A stretch of DNA of 64,000 nucleotides, from contig JAJQAY010000131.1 in assembly GCA_021203515.1 (NCBI GenBank), positions 1 to 64,000 of the forward strand. The letters run 5' to 3'. The notes beneath the pieces are model-generated. The model was not told the DNA's origin, searched no databases, and worked only from the letters and a program-made list of their open reading frames with translations. This stretch comes from Bacteroides sp. Lineage in GTDB: Bacteria > Bacteroidota > Bacteroidia > Bacteroidales > Bacteroidaceae. Below are positions 7,594-16,330 of this stretch, piece by piece; positions within the stretch are counted from its first letter, which is position 1, and each line of letters opens with the position of its first letter. A program made the position numbers and the translations under genes.

Positions 7594-9909
7594 ATGAAAA
7601 AGAAAGCAATCGTGATGTTCGCCGCCGGATTGATGCTGGCAACACCCATCTTCGCACAAGAGTCCAAAACCGACTCCACACGTGTATCCAATCCATCGAA
7701 AGAAGAAGGCAACCGCAACGTGATGCTGAACGCTGCCAGTGCCAACGGCCCCCGTGAAATCTCTATCGGCCTGCCCGGTGGAGACGTCAATGTACTGGAA
7801 AACGGACTCCCCGCAGTCTACAACTCAAACCCTCACAACGTAAACACCCATTGGCGCGGAGACAGCAGTCTCGGCCATGTGGGCCTGCTGAAAATATCCG
7901 AAACCGCCATTACTACCGGAAACATCGGCTATGCCGTCAACTCTTTCACCCAACTGGGTGCGGGCAACGAAGGCTTCGGCGGCGTGCTGAACTACAACAC
8001 CAACCACTTCGGCAAGCAGCAGTTCGACCTCAACCTGAACGGCGGACTGGGACGCGGCTGGTACTACAGCGGAAGCATCTACCAGAACTTCGACCCGGGA
8101 ACGTTCAAACTGCGTTTTGCGCAGTATCAGGATCGCACGCAAATCTATAAGGCGGCCCTGACCAAAGAATATAACGAAGGTCGCGGTCAGTTCTCCGTTA
8201 TCTATCATTATAGCAACAGCCATTGGTTGAGCAACGCCACCACCGGCGCGCCGTTCATCTATGCAGGCGACGGCAGCGTGCAGGAAATCCCCGGCTTCAG
8301 CCTGGGCACTTCCTCTTATCTGCCCAATGTAGGCACTATTCCTTATATGGATATACGCACGGGCGAGATGAAAACCACCAGTCTGTATGACGTCACTGCC
8401 AGCCGGGGCAACCAACTCACCCTGCTCCACCGCTACAAATGGGACAACGGACTGGAATGGAAAGTGAACATGAAGTACGACCACGCACTGGGTTCTTATC
8501 TCTACCAGACCCCGATGGATATGAAGCAGCAAGATGCCTCCGCCGGCTATCGGCTGAAGCAGGCGGACGGCTCTTTCGAATCGTACAGCGGATATGTGCA
8601 GAGCCGCATGTCTTGCTTCAACCGCGGAAGCATCGACGAGTTCTTCTTCACCACCGAGCTTTCCCGCCAATATGGCAACCAGACCTGGCGCGTGGGAGTG
8701 AACGAATGGTATTACGACATCGACTATGCCTCCAACACCACCATGTACGACCATACGGTAGAGGCCTATCCGCAACTGCTCTACGGGACAAGCTCTGCCC
8801 AGGTGCACTACTTCGGCAATACTCCTTACTATAACTTCAACCAGAACGCTTCGGAGTATTACAAGGGACACGAGAACAAGCTCGCCCTGTATGCCACCCA
8901 CGACTGGAATATCTCCGACAAGTTCAACGTGTATTATGGTGCCCGCCTGGAATACCAGCGCCTCGCCGGAAAGAACCTTGCCGTCTACAATGACGAAGGC
9001 GCAGCCGTAGGCCGCTTCTACAACTACCACATCGGTGCCACCGCCGCCGACGGCACCCTGATTGCCCCGCGCGACTTCGCTTACGACTGGCTGAACATGG
9101 CCTTCACCGCCTCGCTGACCTACAAGATAACCCGTCAGTTCGGCCTGACCGGTGACTTCACTTATATCACCCAACGCCCCAACCTGACCAACTTCTCTCC
9201 GGCAGAAATGCCCAACGTGGATAAGATTACCGTGCCCCTGGGACGCGCCGGGCTCTACTACAACACCGACTGGATTAGCTTGACTTCCCTGTTCTCTTAT
9301 ATAGCGAAGACCAACAACAACTCCACGCTGAACCTGATTAACCCGAACGACCCCACCGGCAAGGACATTAAGGCAGCTCCGCTGAGTTACGACATCCAGA
9401 CTTTGGGATGGACTACCGATGCCGTTATCAAGCCGTTCAAGGGATTTGACTTCCACTTCCTCTTTACTTATCAGGTGCCCAAGTACAAGAAATATGAGAC
9501 AGGCGTCACCTTCCCCGACGGAAGCACCTCCAACATCAACGCAACGGGCAATATCGTGGCCGAAATACCGAAAGTGCTGGTGGAGCTCGACCCTAGCTAT
9601 ATGTTGACCAAAGACCTGAAGGTGTGGGCAAGCTTCCGCTACTTCAGCAAGACGTATGCCAATATCAACGATGCCTATTACTTCAGCGGACGTTGGGAAA
9701 CCTTCGGTGGACTGAACTGGAATGTAAACAAGCGCCTCTCGCTGGGTGCCACCGTCATCAACTTCCTGAACCAGACGGGCGCGAAGGGCAGCATTGCCGG
9801 TGCCGAACTGGTGGAGAAAGAAGATGCCGCAACCTATAACGGTGCCTGGATGGCAGGCAGCTACATCCGTCCCTTCACCGTGGAACTCTCAGCAAGTATA
9901 AAATTCTAA
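7594..9909 (+). CDS. TonB-dependent receptor-like outer-membrane protein of the fructan locus
   Basis: Encodes 771 residues. The start ATG 7594 gives a signal peptide (MKKKAIVMFAAGLMLATPIFA), and the protein ends in the outer-membrane signature ELSASIKF with terminal Phe. The body alternates aromatic beta-strands (WYYSGSIYQNF, LALYATHDWNISDKFNVYYG), and residues 55-150 resemble a plug (GGDVNVLENGLPAVYN). No CarboxypepD_reg or STN domain precedes the barrel and no SusD follows, so this is not a classic SusC. The GH32 gene, MFS permease and fructokinase downstream suggest it imports sucrose or fructo-oligosaccharides; this is inference from context. Confidence 0.75.
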   Translation: MKKKAIVMFAAGLMLATPIFAQESKTDSTRVSNPSKEEGNRNVMLNAASANGPREISIGLPGGDVNVLENGLPAVYNSNPHNVNTHWRGDSSLGHVGLLKISETAITTGNIGYAVNSFTQLGAGNEGFGGVLNYNTNHFGKQQFDLNLNGGLGRGWYYSGSIYQNFDPGTFKLRFAQYQDRTQIYKAALTKEYNEGRGQFSVIYHYSNSHWLSNATTGAPFIYAGDGSVQEIPGFSLGTSSYLPNVGTIPYMDIRTGEMKTTSLYDVTASRGNQLTLLHRYKWDNGLEWKVNMKYDHALGSYLYQTPMDMKQQDASAGYRLKQADGSFESYSGYVQSRMSCFNRGSIDEFFFTTELSRQYGNQTWRVGVNEWYYDIDYASNTTMYDHTVEAYPQLLYGTSSAQVHYFGNTPYYNFNQNASEYYKGHENKLALYATHDWNISDKFNVYYGARLEYQRLAGKNLAVYNDEGAAVGRFYNYHIGATAADGTLIAPRDFAYDWLNMAFTASLTYKITRQFGLTGDFTYITQRPNLTNFSPAEMPNVDKITVPLGRAGLYYNTDWISLTSLFSYIAKTNNNSTLNLINPNDPTGKDIKAAPLSYDIQTLGWTTDAVIKPFKGFDFHFLFTYQVPKYKKYETGVTFPDGSTSNINATGNIVAEIPKVLVELDPSYMLTKDLKVWASFRYFSKTYANINDAYYFSGRWETFGGLNWNVNKRLSLGATVINFLNQTGAKGSIAGAELVEKEDAATYNGAWMAGSYIRPFTVELSASIKF

Positions 9910-9953
9910 CTTGTACACAGGTTCTCCTTGCAGTGTAATTGTAAGATAATTAT

Positions 9954-9961
9954 TAACTTTG
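9954..9961 (+). promoter_or_regulatory. Putative -7 box for the GH32 gene
   Basis: TAACTTTG lies 21 nt before ATG 9983. CTTG at 9927-9930 is a weak -33 candidate. Confidence 0.45.
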
Positions 9962-9982
9962 TATCATTCATAACCAACTATC

Positions 9983-11850
9983 ATGAAAACATTCTTATTT
10001 AAAGCAGCGCTATGTGCACTTGCAGCCATCAGTGGCCTTTCTTCTTGCCAGACCACCCGGAGTGAAATGAAACTGGAACAACAGGGCGACAGCCTTACGG
10101 TTATTCACATCACCAATCCTACCAAATACCTCCTTCTCCCCGTAGAAGAGAATGCCGCCGAGAGCCAGGTGAGCCTCGACACCGGCGATGCCGCCGACAC
10201 GGATATGGACGTGCGCCTCGCCCAGAAGACAGTGGACTACTTTGTCCCGTTCGAACTCCCTGCCGGAGCCAAGACTGCCACCGTGCGCATCGACCGCATC
10301 GGCAAAGACGCCCTTTGCTGGGAACAAATCAAGCTGTCCGATACCTTCGATGCTACAAATACAGACAAGTTCCGCCCCCTCTATCATCACACACTGCTTT
10401 ACGGCTGGATGAACGATGCCAACGGCTTGGTGTATAAGGACGGTGAATGTCACCTCTACTTTCAGTACAACCCCTACGGTTCCGTTTTGGGGGAATATGC
10501 ACTGGGGCACTCCGTCAGCAAAGACCTGATGCATTGGGAACACCGGGCGCCTGCCATTGCCCGCGACACGTTGGGACATATCTTCTCCGGCAGTTCCGTG
10601 GTCGATGTCGACAATACCTCCAGCTACGGTGCAGGTACTATCGTGGCATTCTATACCTCTGCCAGCGACAAGAACGGTCAAATCCAATGTATGGCCTACA
10701 GCAAGGACAACGGATATACCTATACCAAATATGAGAATAACCCCATCCTCCGTCCCTTCGACGGCTTGAAGGACTTCCGTGACCCGAAAGTCTTCTGGTA
10801 TGCCCCGAAAGCAAGTGGGTGATGATTGTCTCTGCCGACAAGGAAATGCGCTTCTATACTTCGCAGAACCTGAAGGACTGGGCTTACCTCAGCGCATGGG
10901 GAGAGAGCTACGGCGTGCAACCCCGTCAGTTCGAGTGTCCCGACATGGTGCAACTGCCCGTTGATGGCGACAAGAACCGGATGAAGTGGGTGATGATTGT
11001 CAATGTGAACCCCGGTTGCTACTTTGGCGGCAGCGCCACCCAGTACTTCGTGGGTGACTTCGACGGAACCAACTTCACTTGCGACAGCCCGAAGGAAACC
11101 GTGAAATGGCTGGACTGGGGCAAAGACCATTACGCCACCGTCTGCTTCTCCAATACCGGCGACCGCACCATTGCAGTGCCCTGGATGAGCAACTGGCAGT
11201 ATGTCAACATCATCCCGACGAAGCAATATCGCAGCGCCAACGCCCTGCCCCGCGAACTGGGGTTGTATAAGCAAGGCGGCGAACTGTATGTATCCGTTGC
11301 CCCGGTGAAGGAGGTGCAGGCATTGCGCAAAGAAAACAAGGACATTTCCGCCTTCGCGGTCGATACGGAATATCACGTCGATACCCTGCTGAACAACAAC
11401 GAAGGCGCTTACGAACTGGAAATGCAGTTCACCGTCGGAACAGCGGAAGTGATGGGCTTCAAGCTCTTCAACGAAAAGGGCGAAGAGGCGGACATCTACT
11501 TCAACCTGCCGGAAGGTAAGCTGGTGATGGACCGTACCAAGAGTGGCATTGTAGACTTCGGGCGCAACAGCAAGCCTTATGCCCTCGAAGCTCACGACAA
11601 ACGCATGGAGACTTCCATCAACTATATCGACGACTTTGCCCTCGCCACCTGGGCGCCGGTGGCAAAAGCCGCCAGCCACACGCTGAACATCTTCGTTGAC
11701 AAGTGCTCGGTAGAAATCTTCCTCGACGGCGGCAAGGTTGCCATGACGAACCTCGTCTTCCCCAACGAGCCCTACAATCGCATGAGCTTCTACGGCAAGG
11801 GCGGCAACTACCGCGTGGACGGCTGCCGGGTTTACAGACTGGGACTCTAA
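9983..11850 (+). pseudogene. GH32 fructan/sucrose hydrolase lipoprotein, frameshifted
   Basis: About 622 residues if repaired. The signal peptide ends in a lipobox (SGLSSC, Cys22), so it is a lipoprotein. An N-terminal beta domain (about 25-125) precedes the five-bladed GH32 propeller. Catalytic motifs: WMNDANG (nucleophile Asp145; family norm is WMNDPNG), FRDPKVF (Asp267) and FECPDM (acid/base Glu, codon at 10933). A C-terminal beta-sandwich follows (HTLNIFVDKCSVEIFLDGG). One missing G near 10807 breaks the frame; restoring it gives APESKWVMIVSADK. It would release fructose from levan, inulin or sucrose at the cell surface. Pro to Ala in the first motif may be a sequence error. Confidence 0.85.
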
Positions 11851-11864
11851 CATGATAATTTAAT

Positions 11865-12059
11865 GTTTCACCACAGAGGACGCAGAGTCTCACAGAGGAT
11901 TTATATTGAAACGCAGATTAACGTAGATTTTCGCAAAGACTAAATCTGCAGTATCTGTTATTCAGAGCCTTAAAGAGATATTCTTTGCGAAAATCTGCGT
12001 TAATCCGCGTTTCTTTATTTTTTCTAAACTCTGTGAGACTCTGTGTCCTCTGTGGTGAA
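11865..12059. repeat. Long imperfect palindrome (about 195 bp)
   Basis: The left arm (from TTTCACCACAGAGGACGCAG through GATTAACGTAGATTTTCGC) is the reverse complement of the right arm (GCGAAAATCTGCGTTAATCC through GTCCTCTGTGGTGAA). It sits between two genes of one strand (GH32 and MFS) and could form a very long RNA hairpin. Same family at 17821-17967. Confidence 0.7.
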
Positions 12060-12073
12060 CTAAAAACAACAAC

Positions 12074-13243
12074 ATGAAACAATCAAATATTCCCTCCCTT
12101 TCCCGCCTGTTGCCCCTGATGCTTTGCTTCTTCGCCATGGGCTTCGTAGACCTGGTGGGCATCGCCTCCAACTACGTGAAGGCCGACTTGAACCTGACCG
12201 ACTCGCAGGCTAATATATTCCCTTCGCTGGTGTTCTTCTGGTTCCTCATCTTCTCCGTCCCCACGGGGATGCTGATGAACCGCATCGGACGCAAGAAGAC
12301 CGTGCTCCTGAGCATGGCGGTCACTTTTGCCTCTTTGCTTCTTCCGGTCTTCGGCGACGGATACGTGCTGATGCTCGTCTCCTTCTCCCTGCTAGGCATC
12401 GGCAATGCGCTGATGCAGACGTCGCTCAATCCGCTGCTCTCCAATGTAGTCAGCGGCGAACGTCTGGCAAGTTCGCTGACGTTCGGGCAGTTTGTCAAGG
12501 CCATTGCCTCTTTTCTTGCCCCCTACATTGCCATGTGGGGAGCCACGCAGACCATCCCGTCGCTGGGGATGGGGTGGCGCGTGCTGTTCCCCGTTTATAT
12601 GGTAGTGGCGGTGATTGCCATCCTTTGGTTGGGCGGCACGTCCATCGAGGAGGAGAAGGAGGATGGACGTCCTTCCACCTTCGGCGAGTGCCTGGCACTG
12701 CTGGGCCGACCGTTTATCCTGCTTTCTTTCATCGGCATCATGTGCCACGTCGGCATCGACGTGGGCGCTAATACCACCGCACCGAAAATCCTGATGAAAC
12801 GCCTGGGCATGTCGCTTGCCGATGCGGGCTTTGCCACGAGCCTCTACTTCATTTTCCGCACGGCAGGCTGCCTGCTCGGTTCGGTCATCTTGCAGAAGAT
12901 TGCATCGCGAACTTTCTTCGGTGTCAGCGTGTTGTGTATGCTGGCGGCGATGGCGGGACTGTTCTTCTTTCAAGAGAAGACGATGATATACGTCTGCATC
13001 GCGCTGATTGGTTTCGGCAATTCGAATATCTTCCCCATCATCTTCTCGCAAGCCTTGCTGGCAATGCCGCAGAAGAAGAACGAGGTTTCCGGACTGATGA
13101 TTATGGGACTCTTCGGCGGCACGGTATTCCCGCTGGCCATGGGGCTGGCAAGCGATGCAATGGGGCAGAGCGGGGCAGTGGCGGTGATGACGGTAGGCGT
13201 GGCCTATCTCTTTGCCTATATGCTGAGAATGAAGAGGAAATAA
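12074..13243 (+). CDS. MFS sugar permease (probable fructose transporter)
   Basis: Encodes 389 residues with about 12 hydrophobic segments. The N-terminus shows the FucP/glucose-galactose-type opening LCFFAMGFVDLVGIASNYVK, and the loop between helices 2 and 3 is LMNRIGRKKTVLLS (the MFS R-x-G-R-K/R signature). Between the GH32 hydrolase and a fructokinase it most likely carries fructose, released in the periplasm or at the surface, across the inner membrane. Intact; ATG at 12074. Confidence 0.82.
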   Translation: MKQSNIPSLSRLLPLMLCFFAMGFVDLVGIASNYVKADLNLTDSQANIFPSLVFFWFLIFSVPTGMLMNRIGRKKTVLLSMAVTFASLLLPVFGDGYVLMLVSFSLLGIGNALMQTSLNPLLSNVVSGERLASSLTFGQFVKAIASFLAPYIAMWGATQTIPSLGMGWRVLFPVYMVVAVIAILWLGGTSIEEEKEDGRPSTFGECLALLGRPFILLSFIGIMCHVGIDVGANTTAPKILMKRLGMSLADAGFATSLYFIFRTAGCLLGSVILQKIASRTFFGVSVLCMLAAMAGLFFFQEKTMIYVCIALIGFGNSNIFPIIFSQALLAMPQKKNEVSGLMIMGLFGGTVFPLAMGLASDAMGQSGAVAVMTVGVAYLFAYMLRMKRK

Positions 13244-13265
13244 GCATTACCTTTGGGGACGGATG

Positions 13266-13419
13266 CCGTTACCTCAGGGATGAACTCCCGTTTCCCTTCG
13301 TGGTAACTCCGTTTACCTCTCGTGGTAACTCCATTTACACTACGAGGTAAAGGCCGTTACACTACGAGGTAAAGATCGTTACACTACGAGGTAAATGCTT
13401 TTACATAGTGAGGTAAGAG
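13266..13419. repeat. Seven-unit 22-bp tandem array
   Basis: Seven contiguous units of exactly 22 bp start at 13266, 13288, 13310, 13332, 13354, 13376 and 13398. The core unit is TTACACTACGAGGTAA, itself an imperfect palindrome. The first three units carry roughly the inverted form (TTACCTCTCGTGGTAA). It lies between the permease stop and the fructokinase start (13480). It could be a row of operators or a structured RNA leader. Confidence 0.8.
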
Positions 13420-13479
13420 TTTGGTAAATGCAAGAGGCTGACAATAAGACAAGTATGTAAACTTAAAGACTAATATATC

Positions 13480-14364
13480 ATGAACAAGATTATCGTAGGA
13501 ATGGGTGAGACACTCTGGGATTGCCTTCCCGAAGGAAAGAAGATAGGCGGTGCTCCGGCAAACTTTGTCTATCATGTATCGCAGTTTGGTTTCGACAGCC
13601 GCGTAGTGAGTGCCGTAGGCGCCGATGCAGACGGTGACGAGATATTGGACGTATTTGCGCGGAAGGGCTTGCGCACGCAGATAGAGCGCGTGCCTTATCC
13701 CACGGGCACGGTGCAGGTGACGCTCGACGCCGTTGGTGTGCCTTGCTATGAGATAAAAGAGGGCGTTGCGTGGGATAATATTCCTTTTATGGACGAACTG
13801 AAACGCCTGGCGCTGAATACGCGTGCCGTATGCTTCGGCTCGCTGGCGCAGCGCAATGAGGTGAGCCGTATCACCATCAATCGCTTTCTCGACACAATGC
13901 CCCAAGGCGACGAGCAGCTTAAGATATTCGACATCAACCTCCGTCAGGGCTTCTACACGAAGGAGATACTCTGCGACTCCATGCGTCGCTGCAACATCCT
14001 CAAGATTAATGATGAAGAACTGGTGACCATCAGCCGCATCTTCGGTTATCCGGGCATCGACTTGCAGGATAAGTGCTGGATACCGCTTGCCAAGTACAAC
14101 TTGAAGATGCTCATCCTGATCTGCGGCACGAACGGCAGTTATGTCTTCACTCCAGGCGTTGTCTCTTTCCAGGAAACTCCCAGAGTACCCGTTGCCGATA
14201 CGGTGGGCGCAGGCGACTCCTTTACGGCTGCCTTCACAGCCGCCATCCTAAGTGGTATCCCTGTGCCCGAAGCGCATAAGCTGGCAGTAGAAGTCTCTGC
14301 CTATGTGTGTACGCAAAGTGGGGCGATGCCGGAATTGCCGACGGTGCTGAAAGACAGAATTTAG
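13480..14364 (+). CDS. Fructokinase (PfkB family)
   Basis: Encodes 294 residues of ribokinase/PfkB fold. The N-terminal GEXLWD motif is seen in VGMGETLWDCLPEGKKIGG, with the substrate-binding APANFVYHVSQFG. The C-terminal signature DTVGAGDSFTAAF holds the catalytic base Asp246. It phosphorylates fructose with ATP, giving fructose 6-phosphate for glycolysis, and closes the pathway of the preceding receptor, GH32 and permease genes. Intact; ATG 13480 follows the 22-bp array by 60 nt. Confidence 0.88.
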   Translation: MNKIIVGMGETLWDCLPEGKKIGGAPANFVYHVSQFGFDSRVVSAVGADADGDEILDVFARKGLRTQIERVPYPTGTVQVTLDAVGVPCYEIKEGVAWDNIPFMDELKRLALNTRAVCFGSLAQRNEVSRITINRFLDTMPQGDEQLKIFDINLRQGFYTKEILCDSMRRCNILKINDEELVTISRIFGYPGIDLQDKCWIPLAKYNLKMLILICGTNGSYVFTPGVVSFQETPRVPVADTVGAGDSFTAAFTAAILSGIPVPEAHKLAVEVSAYVCTQSGAMPELPTVLKDRI

Positions 14365-14466
14365 GTATTAAGTATTAAGTATTAAGTATTAGGTATTAAC
14401 TATGCAGATTACAGCGCAGCTTAATACCTAATACCTAATACTTAATACTTAATACTTAATACCTAA
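14363..14466. repeat. Hairpin built from 7-bp repeats
   Basis: The left arm is TATTAAG repeated (14363-14400) and the right arm CTTAATA/CCTAATA repeated (14424-14466). The arms are complementary around a short GC-containing loop. Placed between convergent genes, so a bidirectional terminator is likely. Confidence 0.7.
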
Positions 14467-14467
14467 A

Positions 14468-16081
14468 TCAATAAATACTGCTTGCTTCAATTACAATCTT
14501 CTCCAGCAACCCTTGCATCTTGCCTATCACTGGATTGTTCTCCATCCCGTAGCCGGCAGCCATCTGCTTCATCAGCGGGAAAGTGGCCCACACGCTGTCA
14601 TTCTTATCTTCCCATACCGAAATCTTCAGCGGCAGCTTTATCGATATACTCGGGTTTTCCTGCATCAGGGCCGTTCCCACTTTGGGCGAACCGAATACAA
14701 TGACCTGGTTGGGCAACAACTTCAAACCTGTTTCTTCCGCATTCTTTCCGTGGTCGAATTTAGCGAATACAGGGATACCCATTTCTTTAAGAACTTCTTC
14801 CATTCTTGCCATCGTCTCTTCCACGTTGAACTGGTTCTCGTAAGTGAACAGCTGATTGTCATTCGCTCCCGTACCCAGCTTGTTGCTGTCGAAAGCCGCG
14901 GCAATCTTGCGTGCGAGGTTAGTGAGGTCCACCCCTTCCTTGTTGGCAAGCAGAGTGACGCATACCAGTTCGGAAGCATCGGTAAAGCGGCTCAGGAAGG
15001 CAGAATGTCCCGACACGCTTCCTTTAATATCCATCAAACCCTTGTGGCGTAGAACTGCCATCCTGCCATGGCGGGAACAATCTTTCCGTTTGCCAGTTTG
15101 GTAGGCTTATACACAATGTCGCGGTTTTCCGGTTTGGCAATCAGTACACCGCCTGCAAGTCCGATGTCCCAATGACTGATATTTTCCGCAGAAGCCCAGA
15201 TGTCAGAGAAACCTTTCAGTGAAGTAGCGCTGACCATCGGTGCCGCTACCAGCTTGCCGTCTTTCTCCACATAGCCTGTAGTTGTTTCCGAAGGATTGAT
15301 ATAGTCCTTATCCTTCTTGAATGTCTGGTGCACATTGGGAGTGGTGGTTACATCTTCCTGCTTCACCTTGGCAAGGTCTTCGCCAAAGTAGGTCTGTTGC
15401 AGTCCGAGGTAATCAATCTGGTTCTTCTTCACAAAGTCATGATAAGACATCTTGGATGCTTTCTCGATGACGGAAGTCAGCAACAGGAAGTTGGTGGCAC
15501 TCTGTTTCACGTCCGTTCCCGGTTCGAAAGCCAGCGGCAGGGTCTCTACGGATTGTATCAGTTGTTCCGGCTTGTAGTCGGAAGATACGTTGAAGCCTTT
15601 CTGCTCCCGGTAGTCTGCAATGCCGGAGTTATGCTGCATCAGCTGAAGAAGAGTGACCTGCTTCCAGCTTTCGGGAATATCTTTCAGATACTTGCCGAGT
15701 ACATCGCTCAAATCTATCTTGCCCTTTTCATATAGTTGCATCACGGCAACGGCGGTAAACCCCTGCGAGACAGGGCCGATGGGCCAAAGCGTCTTGGCGG
15801 CAGCAAGGTTGCCTTTTTTCAAAATCGGTTACTCCGTAACCCACTATACGGGGAATATAAGGGGCCTGAACGATGGCAAGTGTCATGCCCAGTATCCCCT
15901 GTTCTTCCATAAACTCATAAACCATCTGGTCGATAGCTTTACCCTGGTAAGCTACATGCACACTTCCTCTGCCAGTCTGAGGCTGTTGGCTTTCACACTT
16001 GCTCATACAATTTCCTCCATTTTGCGCCAGCACCATACTTGAAACCAGCAATCCGAGCGTAATCAACAATTCCTTTTTCAT
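14468..16081 (-). pseudogene. Beta-lactamase-fold serine hydrolase-like / DUF302 fusion, frameshifted and lacking catalytic motifs
   Basis: About 537 residues if repaired. A signal peptide starts at ATG 16081 (MKKELLITLGLLVSSMVLAQ). Residues about 40-400 follow the class C beta-lactamase/serine hydrolase fold (GFTAVAVMQLYEKGKIDL, LLQLMQHNSGIADY). The SxxK catalytic motif, expected as GSVSK, reads GPVSQ, and the usual YSN reads SAT. The C-terminal 130 residues match DUF302 (NQVIVFGSPKVGTALMQE, LPLKISVWED). Breaks: one extra A in a run at 15814-15819 and a lost base near 15046-15050. As read it cannot be a normal serine enzyme; it may be a binding protein. Confidence 0.75.
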
Positions 16082-16330
16082 AATGTTTCGCTTCTTGTTT
16101 TTGTTATTCCTAATTCGATGTTGCAAAGATACGGCGGCCGGATACGGTAAGAAATAGCGATTTCACACATTAAGTTAGCCATTCTTCCTATAGATGTGAA
16201 TAATGGTCATATACCGTTCGCAAACGAACATGCAAAGTGTCCGAAAACGAACACATCCCCCCTTCTGATGCTCTTCCTGCCGCTTGGCACGGTCTTTGCT
16301 TTTCTCTTAGCGACATATTAAAGACCGAAC

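Noticed and set aside
7825..9456. 543-residue minus-strand ORF
   Set aside because: It is the antisense of the receptor gene, with low-complexity Val/Gly/Glu content typical of a shadow frame in GC-rich codons.
10819..11850. Separate second hydrolase gene
   Set aside because: It continues the GH32 propeller exactly after one missing base and has no start or signal of its own.
13266..13419. CRISPR array
   Set aside because: Units abut with no spacers, 22 bp is the full period, and no cas genes are present.
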